DNA from: Paraspadella gotoi
Taxonomy: Eukaryota > Chaetognatha
Direction: 5' to 3'
DNA: 64,000 bases
Assembly: GCA_051294375.1 (NCBI GenBank)
Contig: CM119267.1
Span: 14,687,694-14,751,693 of the forward strand
The position numbers were made by a program, and so were the translations under genes. This document shows positions 10,447 through 22,016 of this stretch, piece by piece (the stretch's first letter is position 1; each line of letters starts with the position of its first letter). The notes beneath the pieces are model-generated. The model saw nothing but the letters and a program-made list of their open reading frames with translations. It had not been told where the DNA came from and made no database searches.

Positions 10447-10803
10447 TTTGACATCCATTTCCACTGTCACTAGACTGTCATTGTGATAATGAATTAAACA
10501 TCAAATATTGAGTCAACCATTTATTTCAATCTTTCTTAGTTTTATTATTTTAGCTATGTAATAAGCAAATGATTTGTCTAAAACGATATCTTACTGCGAA
10601 GTTAGATTGTTATGACAGAAACTAATTTGAAAAATTGGAAATTATTACTTTTGGCCAAAGAAAATAAGTTTATTCAAAGTTGTCAGTTCTGATTGTGTTT
10701 TATTATGCGGTATCGCGGTTTTATTACAGAATTTTCATAATACTCGGACTATGATAGGAACATGGACCTTTAGGAGAAAACCATTTAAAATCTTTATCGT
10801 CTA

Positions 10804-11900
10804 AGGAAGGCTTCATATTTTAAAATGAGGTACCCTTTTTTGTGAATAGAATCTGTTCCCACCAAACTACCCGAACAAATTTTAGGAAATTTTACATAAA
10901 TAGAGCATTAATAATGATATAAATGAAACTATCGAGGCTAAACTATTAAGTTTACCTTAATTTTCAGCTTCATGAACACAATTAATTATTGAAAATTTAT
11001 AAATTTTGGTTCTAAAATGTTTTTTTTCATATGTTTAAAACGGTAATGAACCTGATGATACTAAAACAAGTGTGAGCAAACAATATCGGATCTGGCCACG
11101 ATCATTATCATTAATTAATAATTAATTAAATATTAAAAGTTAATTATTTAATTAATTAGGCAATTAATTAATTTGATCCGAGTTGTTTGTTTTGATTGAT
11201 TAATTGACTGATTGATTAATTAATTAATTGACTAATTGATTAATTAACTGATTAATTAATACATCTTGCATTTACATTTAAAAAAAAAAAGAAGTATAAT
11301 CAATTAGTGAAACAGGTTCGTTTTTTCCATTTAAACTCATTTCCATTCACTCATAGTAAAATATATTTTTTGTTTTTTTTTATTTAAACTCATTTCCACT
11401 CGGACGATTCTATCTATCGAAACTTCATATCCAGCTCAATCACACACTTCCCTACCCAAATACAAAATTTCATTCCAATCCATCCATCCAATCACGAGTA
11501 ATTGGTGTTTTTTGTTAAGGTGGGACGGACGGACTGACATCGTTGTTTTTTGTTTTTTTTTTGCATAATTTATCATAATTCGATGTTCTGACATGATATA
11601 AGTGAATGCCCGACAAGATTGAGAGGGCGGACCGACAGACTGACAAAGTGAATTATAGAGTCGGGATTTGCTGAAAGCAGATCCGACAAAAAATTTTAAA
11701 AAGGAAAAAACAAATTTTAGCTTTTTTTTGCCTCCTCCACAGATCCACCCCCAGGGCCCTGTATCTCTTTTCAGGGGTTGAATATCAAAATTCGTCTCGT
11801 TCTATTTGTATTCACATAGGGATCGTTCATACCAAATTTCAATTTGTATCAATAGGGTTTTCGGAACGTGTTCTGGTCACAAAAAATTTGAAGCCTTCTG
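10804..11900. mobile_element. MITE family A, copy 2, split by a nested MITE B
   Basis: The left end (AAGGCTTCATATTTTAAAAT, from about 10806) and right end (CAAATTTGAAGCCTTCTG with TTCTGGTCACAAAAAA before it) match copy 1 at 211-921. The interior phrase CAGGGCCCTGTATCTCTT is shared too. About 600 bases at 11088-11695 interrupt it and match MITE B. No gene is seen. Confidence 0.7.
11088..11695 (+). mobile_element. MITE family B, copy 2 (nested in MITE A)
   Basis: Starts TGAGCAAACAATATCGGATC and ends AGCAGATCCGACAAAAA. The inverted ends share the GTCGGATCTG core. Inside are an ATTAATTAATTA-rich zone, a TTTAAACTCATTTCCA phrase used twice, and CATCCATCCAATCACGAGTA. It has the same order as 30678-31366 and the reverse of 5943-6610. 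Confidence 0.75.
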
Positions 11901-12193
11901 TAGTTAAGAAGAAATCATGTCAATATCAGTAAAAGCTTTAATAATGCGTGACTTTAACAAGCATGCCTAACTGACGACGCCTTTTGTTTGGAGCTTCAAG
12001 ACGCCACTGCCGTTAAAAATATTCGTTATTTGTATTACAACGACAAGTTCTTTTTTTAATTTTTTTATTTTATACAAATTTGCAAGTATAAATTTAAGAG
12101 GGAATGATAAAATTTTTAATTTATTTGTGATTTAATCTGATCTCAAACGAGAAATTAGTGAGAGAGCTTGCAATGGGATGAGACTTTTGTCTC

Positions 12194-12493
12194 TCAGTCT
12201 ACAACCAGCTTCAAGTGGTTGGCTTCCTCACTCTTCTTGGCGCATTTAGATCCCGCCACTGGTGCCAAGCTTGAATCATAGAGATTAGTCTGGAAAATGT
12301 CTCCCCATCTTTGCGCCATTTGAAACCCAGCCTATATTTAATAATAACTCGAAATTAAACCATAACGAAAGTGAAACTGAACCTATTTTTCAAGCATTTG
12401 GGTTTTTATCTTGGGGGTTTTAGTTATAAATTCAAGTTTCTGTTTAAGGGTGGAAGTTGCTAACAAAACGGAGAGCTTTACATACCTAAACAT
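12194..12493 (-). CDS. Possible tiny two-exon gene on the - strand
   Basis: On the - strand an ATG at 12493 is followed by TTTAG and a GTATGT donor. An ATATAG acceptor at about 12333 opens an exon that stays open in two frames to stops near 12211 and 12194. An AAATAAATT signal lies about 60 bases beyond the stop. The donor phase favours a 42-residue basic product; the other frame encodes 44 residues starting AGFQMAQRWGDIF. I recognise neither. It would be divergent from the mutarotase gene, sharing a promoter region with TTACGTCAG and CGCGCG. The call is weak: short exons of this kind can arise by chance. Confidence 0.25.
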
Positions 12494-12560
12494 TATTACG
12501 TCAGTTTTTGTGAATTCTCGCGCGTTAGTTAAAAGAATACCTAAAAAGAAATTTAACATT
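12480..12560. promoter_or_regulatory. Possible promoter with CRE-like site upstream of mutarotase
   Basis: TTACGTCAG at about 12496, close to the cAMP-response element TGACGTCA, stands beside a short CG-rich patch (TCGCGCGTTAG) in otherwise AT-rich DNA between the possible - strand gene and the mutarotase gene. This is a pattern match only. Confidence 0.25.
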
Positions 12561-12664
12561 TAAAAGTGTTAATTGATGTGAAATAATTGTTTCGAAATCG
12601 TGTAATAACGAGTTAATCGCGTATTTTTCACGACGTCGTAGACCCGCCGAATTCCCCGCCAAAA

Positions 12665-13528
12665 ATGGATGGACTCAGTGATCCGATCGTTCTTGACCGC
12701 GGATGCGGTACCAAAGCCGTCATCTACCCTCACGGCGCAACATTGACGTCCTGGACGGTGGAGGGCAAGGAGATGGTTTACCTCAGTTCCCGCGCCGCTC
12801 TCGACGGTCGCTCTCCCATCCGCGGCGGCATTCCTATCGTCTTTCCCCATTTCGGCCCCTGGGAGACGGGCAAGCCCAAACACGGGTTCGCGAGGATCTT
12901 GGCGTGGAAAGTGGAATCGGCGCCGAGTCGTGATGACAACAACAACATCTCCGTGTCCCTTCGTCTCGACGCCGACGACTACACGAGGAGTGTGTGGAAC
13001 CACGACTTCTCCATCGTTCTCGAATATGTGCTCCGTGAAACGGAGCTGGATTTATCGCTGACAGTGACGAATCCCGGCGCCGAGCCTTTTTCCTTTCACG
13101 CGCTTTTTCACAACTACCTTCGCTTAAGCGACGTCTCGGCCGCCTCAGTTTCCGGCCTGCGTGGCCTCGTCTATAGGGACGCCTTGAATGGTTTTGCGGA
13201 GACGAAAGACACCGCCGACTCGCCACTGCTGCGGATTGACGGACCGGAGGATCGCGTCTATCCCGGATCTCCTCGGACGCACTTGATCACCGACGAGGTG
13301 GCCGCATTTTCGTTCGCCCTGACCAAGTCTGAAAACTTGACCGACACCGTCGTGTGGAACCCGTGGAAGGTGGGCGCCGCCAATTTGTCCGACATGGAGG
13401 ATGATGGATACTCGAAGTTTCTTTGCGTGGAGGCCGGCGCCGTCACGGAGAAGGTGGTTTTGAATCCGGGCGAAAACTTTCACGCTAAGCAGAATTTGAC
13501 CAAGTCGCCCATCGTGAATAATCTTTAA
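12665..13528 (+). CDS. Glucose-6-phosphate 1-epimerase-like (hexose-6-phosphate mutarotase)
   Basis: One uninterrupted exon of 287 residues. The family (YeaD/YMR099C, galactose-mutarotase fold) interconverts alpha and beta anomers of hexose 6-phosphates (EC 5.1.3.15) in the cytosol. Visible family marks are YPHGATLTSW near the start, IRGGIPIVFPHFGPW with the sugar-contact region, KHGFAR, FHALFHNYL with the catalytic-type histidine, WNPW, and FLCVEAGAV with the glutamate expected as base. The length is normal for the family. GTF2A2 begins 228 bases downstream on the same strand. No membrane segment or signal peptide is present. The family call is firm; the exact substrate is inferred. Confidence 0.9.
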   Translation: MDGLSDPIVLDRGCGTKAVIYPHGATLTSWTVEGKEMVYLSSRAALDGRSPIRGGIPIVFPHFGPWETGKPKHGFARILAWKVESAPSRDDNNNISVSLRLDADDYTRSVWNHDFSIVLEYVLRETELDLSLTVTNPGAEPFSFHALFHNYLRLSDVSAASVSGLRGLVYRDALNGFAETKDTADSPLLRIDGPEDRVYPGSPRTHLITDEVAAFSFALTKSENLTDTVVWNPWKVGAANLSDMEDDGYSKFLCVEAGAVTEKVVLNPGENFHAKQNLTKSPIVNNL

Positions 13529-13755
13529 ATTTTGTGATTTTCACGAAAAAACTAGTCAATTGTTCGATGACATCTTAATGTTAGTTGGGCACGTAGTAAC
13601 GAAGGTTTTTTTTAAGCTACGGTATGGCCTCGCATTCATTCCTCTTTATACGCTTTTGTGGTTATGTAGTTTTAATCAAAGGTGAGTAATTTTTACAGTT
13701 TTATGATTTTATCCATAACTTATTTTTTAGGAAGAAAATATTTTTGTCAATAAAC

Positions 13756-14070
13756 ATGAGCTACCAGTTGTACCGAAACACGACATTGGGTCATACCTTG
13801 CAAGAGAGTTTGGACGACCTCATCCAAAACGGACAAATAAGCCCTCAACTCGCGTTGAAAGTTCTGCTCCAATTTGACAAATCAATCAATCACGCCTTGG
13901 CCAACCGAGTTCGCACCAAACTATCTTTTAAGGGTCACTTGAACACCTACCGATTCTGCGATAATGTCTGGACTTTCGTCATGGATCCCGCCGAGTTCCG
14001 CGAGTCCAACGAAGTCATTTGTCATTCCAAAGTCAAGATCGTCGCCTGCGATGGGAAGCAAGCGACCTGA
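13756..14070 (+). CDS. GTF2A2: Transcription initiation factor IIA gamma subunit
   Basis: A single coding exon of 104 residues starting [25 protein letters not shown]-gamma pairs with TFIIA-alpha/beta to stabilise TBP on the TATA box. The N-terminal four-helix-bundle half ([23 protein letters not shown]) and the C-terminal beta-barrel half ([18 protein letters not shown], then [10 protein letters not shown]) are intact, and the length matches the family. A possible 5' UTR intron ends at the TTTTTTAG near 13731. AATAAAC runs directly into the start codon, so a poly(A) signal for the mutarotase gene could overlap this start. Confidence 0.96.
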   Translation: MSYQLYRNTTLGHTLQESLDDLIQNGQISPQLALKVLLQFDKSINHALANRVRTKLSFKGHLNTYRFCDNVWTFVMDPAEFRESNEVICHSKVKIVACDGKQAT

Positions 14071-14359
14071 GACGGAAATGTTCAATTTCTTTTCCTTGCG
14101 TTAGTTGTAGCTGTAATGCCAGTCGTTCGTGTGCCTATTGTTTTCTCGTTCATACTTCATTGATTTTTTCATTTTTATTATTGTCATTAATGCGACCGAC
14201 GGCTTCTTCTCGTGCAGGATACTACTGACTAAATAACTAAAGTACCGTAGAAGTGAGGTTATTATTTGAAACTATATTTATTTAATGTAAAATTTATTTA
14301 AATGTAAAATTAGAGCATTTTAAAATAAAATAACCTTAACTTTTACCAGCATTAGAAAT

Positions 14360-14791
14360 ATGAGTTTCTCACTTTTGGAAATCAAAGGAGATTTGTTCGC
14401 AGCTCCGGCTTCATCTTCTTTGGCTCATTGCATCAGCAAAGACTGTCGGTTGGGTGCAGGGATTGCGAAACTTTTCAAGCAAAAATTTGGTCGAATCAAT
14501 GATTTGGTACGAATGGACACTGACGTTGGTGGTGTTTCGCCATTAAAAGTTAATCAAAGATTCGTCTATAATCTGGTTACGAAAGAAAAGTATTTTCAAA
14601 AGCCTAACTATGCTAATTTAAAAAGATCTCTGGAAGCAATGCGTGATCATGCAGTTGCAAACGGCGTCGAAAGCATTTGCATGCCGAAAATCGGTTGCGG
14701 CCTGGACAAACTTGAATGGAAAAATGTTTCCGAGATTTTGGAACAAGTTTTTAGATCGACTGATATTACAATCTTTGTTTACGTTTTATAG
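14360..14791 (+). CDS. OARD1: ADP-ribose glycohydrolase OARD1 (TARG1), macrodomain
   Basis: One exon of 143 residues, all macrodomain. OARD1/TARG1 removes ADP-ribose from glutamate and aspartate and hydrolyses O-acetyl-ADP-ribose; the human protein works in the nucleus and cytosol. It has the family's GDLFAAP, LAHCISKDCRLGAGIAKLF and KPNYANLKRSLEAM, where the lysine corresponds to catalytic Lys84. GCGLDKLEW holds the aspartate corresponding to Asp125, and the protein ends VYVL. It lies 290 bases after GTF2A2 and 193 before the BET gene, all co-oriented. A CAG and an AG occur 8-14 bases before the ATG. Confidence 0.95.
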   Translation: MSFSLLEIKGDLFAAPASSSLAHCISKDCRLGAGIAKLFKQKFGRINDLVRMDTDVGGVSPLKVNQRFVYNLVTKEKYFQKPNYANLKRSLEAMRDHAVANGVESICMPKIGCGLDKLEWKNVSEILEQVFRSTDITIFVYVL

Positions 14792-14983
14792 TTTTTTACA
14801 TAAAAATGGATCGTGAAATACGTTTTTTTTTTTTAAATCTTGTAACGTTTAATATTTCTAATATTTTTAATAAAATTTTTTCTTAATTTCGTTTTAATTA
14901 GTTTCTTTTTTGCATTACAAGTATTTTAGGAAAGAAGTAGATAAAAACAGCTTCACATTTAACGTAAAGCCCCACCGTCTCAT

Positions 14984-17900
14984 ATGCCTGTTCGGGGGCG
15001 CGGGGGTTCTGTGAGTCGTTCAGAAGTGATTTCTAACGCATTAGAGGCGAAATTCATCGATCCTAAGGGCGCCTTTGAAGATCCTTTCGTTAGTTCAAAT
15101 GGCAACAATTTCATCTCACCCCTTAACGCCTCCTTCGAGAAACAAAACTCTTCGCCCTTTTCGTACACGAGCTTAGAAACCAATTGCAACGACAAACCCA
15201 TTCCCGTCACCATCGTCCCTAACTACACGATGGAGCCTACACCTTCGAGTCAACCGCTCAAATCGGAGGAGCCGCCGAAGAAGGGTCGCCAAACCAACCA
15301 GCTTAGTTACCTGAAAAAGTCTGTGATGAACGCGCTATGGAAGCATCTACACGCCTGGCCATTCCATAAACCCGTCGACCCAGTCTCGCTGAACCTTCCC
15401 GATTATTTCGATATTATCAAAAAGCCCATGGACTTGTCCCTGATTAAAAGCAAGCTTGAAAAAAATCAGTACGAATCCGCTGTGGAATGCATCAACGACT
15501 TTCGAACTATGTTCACAAACTGCTTCGTTTACAACAAACCGGGGGACGACGTGGTCGTCATGTGCCAAGCGTTAGAAAGAGAGTTCAACAAGAAAATCCA
15601 GGGCATGCCTCCCCAGGAGATCGAACTCACTCCGCCCGTCAAAGGTTCCAAGCATTCGAAAAATCTCGTTAAGACCGAGCATCGGGAACGTCCGGAACGC
15701 TCAGTCTCTCAGACGCACATTCTCAACGGAGACGATTCCGATACCGGGAGCTCCGGCATTACGAGCATTCGAAGCGTGGCGCCCGTTAAAAGGGGGAAAA
15801 ACAATTCCGCCACCTCTTCTCAAGCCATCGACGACGACTTGTCCGAAGTAGCCGGGATTCCTCCCCGGGGCCCTGTCCCCGTCGGACCGCCGATTCCCGT
15901 CGGGGAACCTATTCCCGTGGCCGCCGCCGCCGTCGCTGCTGTCGCCGCAACAACTCCCGTCGGGCCCTCGATTACAACGACTCCGCAGTCGGGGAAGGGA
16001 CGACGGCCCGGTCCGTCTGGTAGGTTAAAAAGAAAGGTGGACAACGTTGCCCTCCCGCCTGAGGAAGAACCCGCCATTCAGCATCCGCCTTCGGAGGCGA
16101 AAAAGCCGATGAAGGTTGCGCCACCACAAGTTCCTACCACTCCTTTACCACCGACCCCGTCACCTGCACTGCAGGTCAACGTCACTCCGGGCAACTCGAC
16201 GATTCAGGGTCCTTTGACTCCCGACGGACGGTTGCCGAGGAGAAACGTGAAAGCTCCTTCCAAGGATTTACCCTCGGACAAACCCAAACTCACAACGCAA
16301 CTCAAGTATTGCCAAATGATTCTGAAGGAGATGTTCGCGAGCAAACATGCGGCCTACGCCTGGCCTTTTTATAAACCAGTCGACGCGGAGCTTCTGGGTT
16401 TGCACGACTATCACGACATAATCAAGAAGCCAATGGATTTGGGTACGGTGAGAAAAAAGATGGACAACGGAGAGTATCAAACGGCCTCGTCCATGGCTGA
16501 GGACGTTCGGCTCATATTCACTAATTGTTATAAATACAATCCTCCCGAACACGACGTCGTCAAAATGGCCAGGAAACTCCAAGAAAACTTTGAAATGCTC
16601 TACGCTAAAATGCCAGACGAAGTGATGGATCTGGAGGGCGTGGGTCTCGATGGAACTGGCCGACCGGATTTCAACGCTCACCTCGGCGACGTAAGGAGCT
16701 CCGATGAAAGTACTTCCGAGGAGAGCGAGGACGAGCGGGCCCGACGCTTGGGAGAACTTCAAGAGCAACTAAAACGAATAAGCGAAGAAATCGCCAAACT
16801 CACGAGCCGCGACAAAAAGGATAGGAAAAAAAGGAAAAAGAAAACGGATCATTCACGGTTGCATCATCAGCAGCATTTACAACAACACCCTCCGGCGACG
16901 GTCGCCTCCAACATGGCGGTACACGGGCCTGAATGGCAGCATCACGTTTCCTCAAATGGTGTTGCTCCAAACGAACCGACGGGGACACACCCCGCGCCTC
17001 AGCACATGGCCACTTATGTCCCTGGGATGGAAACAACAATGATACCGCCCGCCATGCACCATGACCCTTATAGCTTGCCCCAGGCGCCACCGCCGAAGCC
17101 GGGCATGGAACCAAACAAAATTTCCGACGACCTGACCAATGTCAAAGGCAAGAAGTCGCGAAAGGCCGAGAACAAGGAAAAACTACCTGGAGCTCAGCAA
17201 CGGAAACGGGCAACGGGACCTCGGAAGCAAAAACCGGGAGCCGCCGCCGCCGCCGCCGCCGCCGCTGCCCCAGTGGGTCCTCTTCAATCTCCTCCTTTCG
17301 ACAGCGAGGACGAGGCTGACGCGACGCCCCTCACATACGATGAAAAGCGACAATTGAGTCTCGACATCAATAAGCTACCCGGCGACAAGCTTGGCCGCGT
17401 CGTGCATATCATTCAATCGCGAGAACCCACTTTGAGAGAGTCTAATCCTGATGAAATAGAGATAGACTTTGAAATACTTAAGCCTTCAACTTTGAGAGAA
17501 CTAGAAGCCTACGTCATGTCCTGTTTGAGGAAGAAGCCGCGCAAGCAATATCAAAAAAGAGCCGATAAAGTCCCGCCTGCTCCGGGCGCCGCCCCGCCCC
17601 CTAGAAAAGAAGATTCGGACGCAACGGAGAGCAAGAGGAAGGAACTTCAGCAGCGACTCGACACTGTGCAATCGCAACTGGGCGAAAATCCGGCTAAGAA
17701 ACCGCCTAACAAAAAAGACGAAGTAGCCGGCGTTGACCCTACGATACCAGGTAGGGAGCTGCCAAATAGGTCCACAATTTTTTAAATTCGGGAATTTAAA
17801 GAGATAAATAATTCCCATTTTGACCAAAAGCAAAATTTGATTTTCAATTGAATTTATTTACTATTTATTTCCCCTCAAAATAGGTGCCGCTCCTCGCAAC

Positions 17901-19544
17901 AGCCTCTCCGATACATCCTCCACCTCCTCGGATTCGGACTCGTCCACAAGTTCCTCATCCTCCTCCTCGTCTGACACGAGTGATTCCGAGTCCACCCCCG
18001 GGGCCAAGCAACAAAAGGCCGGCCCAGCCGGTGGACCGCCTCCCTTGCAGCCACAAGGACCAGCAGGTGCCGGTTTTGCGCAGGCCCGATAAGATGTTTT
18101 GGTCTACCTGTTTTAGCCGGATAAGGTAGCATTTCAACTACGGGTTCTCATGCCAGGTGGTTCCATGAACGCTGGGCACGGTGGCCCCAACAATATCCAG
18201 TCAGGGGGACCTGGCGGGATTGGTGCCGGAACCGGTCATCAAGCCCATCCTCCGCCCGGTCAGAACCATTATGCGCCTCATCTTATGCCCGGCTCAAATA
18301 TCGGCATGGAACCTCCTCCGCTCGCTCTCGAATCGCAGCAAAATGCCAGAGGGGTACTTCCTCCTCCATATCCAGGTAAAACGTTATTCTCTATCATCAT
18401 TAGATTATGATGTCATTACTAATTAATTGAAATAACTTTTTTTTTCTCCACGAAGGAACCTCCACCAATAGTGCTGCCGGACCTCCACCCCCTCTCCAAA
18501 CAATGGCCCCACCACCCTCTCACAGAACCCACCTGCCTCCCAATTCTCTGAACAGCCGCGGACCCGCACTGCCCCCGACACCTACTACCCCGGTGGCACC
18601 GTCGGCAGCAGCTACTCCTAAATCCCCCGTAACCAACCACCGCGTTTTGCACCCTTCAGTGGCCAACGCCCTGCCCACGCCTCAACTGCCCTCTTCATTT
18701 GAGGGCAGCCACGGAGGTATAGAAGATATATAATGATATAAATGGAATGAAAGTGAAGGTCGGGAATTGAATTAGGAGTTTGTCTATCACCAGGAGGAAA
18801 TTCTAGACCCGCTTCTCCTGGTCTCCCGACTTTGGAGAAGATCAAAGCGGGACCGTACGATTTCCCGGCCGATAGTCCGACTGGCGGTTCCGGCGGCGTC
18901 TCTCTCGCAAAGTCGTCTAAACCAGCTTCAGCCGCCGCCGCCGCTGCAGCCGCCGGAAACAAAGTGCAAAACACGCCCTGGTCCACTTTCACGAACTTAG
19001 GTAGGAATTTAATTTAAAGTCGTGAAAAATAAAGCCCCTGGATATTTATCGTTAACGCATTTTAATTTAATTTAACTGTTTTCCCCAAGGTTCAACTCCC
19101 TCGTCCTCGTCTGCGGTTACGAAGAAGCCGCAGGATTCGAATTTCAACAAGTTTCGCGCCAAGGCCATGGAGCGCGAGCGCGTCTCCAAGGAACGACAGG
19201 AGATAGAAAAGCGCCAGCGGTTGCAGGAGCAGGAGAACAAGAGACTGGAGAAGGAAAAACAACGGGAGATCGAGGAAGAGCGGGCGCTCAATCTCAATAA
19301 GAGCAGCTCTTGGGCTCCGGACGCCTTGGCCCATCGCGGGCTGGCCGCCGCTCCCTCTGCTCCCTCGCCCAACCCCGGCCACGCCCCCTCGTCCCAAAGC
19401 GACGTCAACCATCCGCCCGCCGTCAGCGATCGCGATACATTGCGGAAAATGGAGGCGGAAAAGAGACGAAAACAAGCCAGTCAAAACCCTATCGACATGA
19501 ACCAACAAAGTCAAATCATGTCCATGTTCGAAGATATGTTGTGA
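14984..19544 (+). CDS. BRD4: BET family bromodomain protein, BRD4-like long form
   Basis: Six exons: 14984-17750, 17884-18066, 18157-18375, 18456-18716, 18794-19000 and 19090-19544; about 1363 residues. BET proteins read acetylated histones and recruit P-TEFb. Bromodomain 1 is at about residues 106-213 ([19 protein letters not shown] with the acetyl-lysine-binding Asn). Bromodomain 2 is at about 440-543 ([19 protein letters not shown]). An acidic Ser-rich stretch ([12 protein letters not shown]) and a coiled coil follow, then the ET domain at about 778-859 ([31 protein letters not shown]), a Ser/Asp-rich region and Pro-rich exons. The C-terminus ([19 protein letters not shown]) matches the P-TEFb-interacting end of BRD4. 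Both bromodomains and the ET domain sit in one 2.8-kb exon. Alanine runs are present. Confidence 0.95.
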
Positions 19545-22016
19545 AAACTGGTGTAAAACTGCGGCAAGATTTGGAGATTTCTTTCCCTTATCTTTCCACG
19601 AGTCAGCGATGAATCATGGACTTTCGGCGGTGGCGAGAACCAATGAGTTTTTTCGGTGTGGTTGCTGTTTCAAAGTTCTCTCCTCATCGATGTTTCCTGA
19701 ATTTTTTTATACAATTACCTAGTTGAAAATATTTAGAATTTAAAATTGGCATTGTCATCTAAATTTGAGATATTTTTTTAAATAGACGACCTTTTTTGCC
19801 CACAATTCAATTTTTAATTTCCTTTCGTTTGAAATAGTTTTTTTTCCGTATATTTTCTCAATATTGTACAGAAAAAAAGTAATCATGGAGATATGCATTA
19901 TGATTTGTGTTTATTTATGGATTATCGAGGGGAATTACATTTTACCAGTATCTTATTTAAAACGAGGCGGATCAGTTTCCATTTCAGCCTATTTGAATAC
20001 TGAACTCCAGAGATTGCAGTTTACTTGTAAGTGAAATAATATTGAATAATAGGACTATCTTTCTTATCCGACGAGCCAAAATTGGACTGTCCTGAGTGTC
20101 ATTTCCAGTTACAGACCGAGGTCCTAAGACAGATCTGGTTATTTAAATTCATTTAAAAATCTTGTTTGCCCAAAATGTACTTTGCTGTGAAGAATCGGTG
20201 GGGTTAATATATTATATTACATTTTATATTACGTTAAATTTAAAAAAAAATTCATTGACACTCCAAACTAGAACTATGTATAAGATTATTATCACGTTTA
20301 GTTTACATCCACTTTTAGAACTTGATCATGAGCGGTATTAGCTTCCCTATTTTCCAGAGGACTGCATGAAGTTCTTGTACATAGCATGATTACATTCACT
20401 CGGTTGATTTGTTTTTTTATGACCTTTATAATTTAGATTCTCACACCTTAATATGTAGTAAAATTTTTTGACTTTTATAAATAGTAGAAATACACATTAA
20501 AAATCATGAAAAAAAGTCACCTTTCCCCAAAATACAATTTGCGGAGGGATTGTACCGAAAACATTCCTCTGCACCGTGTAATGATTACTAGTTAATCAAA
20601 TTATAATGTGTTCTTTACGTTTATATACCCTAAACTATGTATTCATATAACAAAGCGACAAGAAACGAGCTTAATTTTTCTTCGCAATTTGAATGTATTT
20701 GTAGAGAATCGGAGCCAAGCGTAGTTTGCGTTGCATATTTTGCTCCACTTTGCCATCATTCGAAGTCTTGAGCCAAATAAGTCTAAGTCTTCGTCAGTTT
20801 CATGACCATATTGCTTTTATTGTGGGGTTGATTTTAGTTGCTGGTTTCTTGAAAGTATTTACAACTATTCTAAAAGTCATGTTAAAAAACTTTTAGTCCG
20901 TGTTTCAAGTTTATGGTTAAAAGACCAACTTTGGAAACTAAAATGAATATTTCCGCATTTTTATCATTAAAAAGAATCTTTTTCGCTTCATTGTCGGATT
21001 TTCGGTGTTTCGTTTACGTGACTTTAGTTTATTTTTCATCTTTCTGCTCTCAGTGAGAGTCTCATGCTCCAGACGTCTTAATGACCCATCAGATGCCATT
21101 TGATGTGACTATTATTTTCCAGCTTTAAGAGCCTTGGGCCGTATGTCTTCCAAAAAGAAAAAAAATAAATACTTACTCAGATTAAATTGTTAATATGTTT
21201 TTCGACTAAAACTATTCAGGTTTTATATTCCCAACTCTCTATTTTTGCTGTCTTATTAGGTATTTATAAATAGTTTTAAAACGTATGGGTCATTTTTTTA
21301 TAACTGCAAAACATTCGAGAGTAGGCAATTCAGGTGTGACTTATGCTACGTTTATATTGCTATATTATATTATTACAGTTTAATATTATGACATAAATGA
21401 TGACAGTTTGTTAAGCCAATGCTCGATCTTTGTGCTCCTCTCTAGACAATAGAGTTCTCTTTGAGTATAAAGTAAACTGATTGTTTGTCTCCTCTAGGTA
21501 TCCATTCTCAATAAGGAAAACAATTACCTTTCACCTGATTGCAAGAAACTCACGTCGCCTTCGAAAAAACTTTCCTCATTGACTTTTTTAACTGACCTCT
21601 CATAATTCTTTTTGTTTTGTTTCTTCCGACTATAATTTTTTATTTTGGTAACTATATTTTTCAGAATTTAAGTGCCTTCGAGTTGTTTGGAACGTTTCTT
21701 GAAACATTTTGGTTGCTTTACGGTGCTTAAAAATCACGCATGTAAGAAACTGTCGAAGTTTGGTGTCAATTTAATTCAGAAAGAATAAATCCCTGCCATT
21801 TTTTTTCAGGTCTTCTACGTATTCGTGAAATAGTTTAAAATGTAGTCCTGGCAATACGACTTGTATTCTTTGTTTTCTGTGTCCACCATTGCGGAACAAT
21901 TATTAGAGGTTCGTTTTGGTGTATGTATATTGTATAGGGTTTACTTTTATTTTTTCATTAAAACTACATTTTCTCTTTTGCTCAATTTTTCAGTTCTGCA
22001 GTTCACAAATTGAAAA
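19545..22016. other. AT-rich spacer between BRD4-like gene and afadin
   Basis: About 2.5 kb with no convincing coding region, RNA gene or element. It probably holds the BRD4 3' UTR and the afadin 5' UTR. A TTTTTCAG followed by TTCTGCAG lies 20-30 bases before the afadin ATG. Confidence 0.6.
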
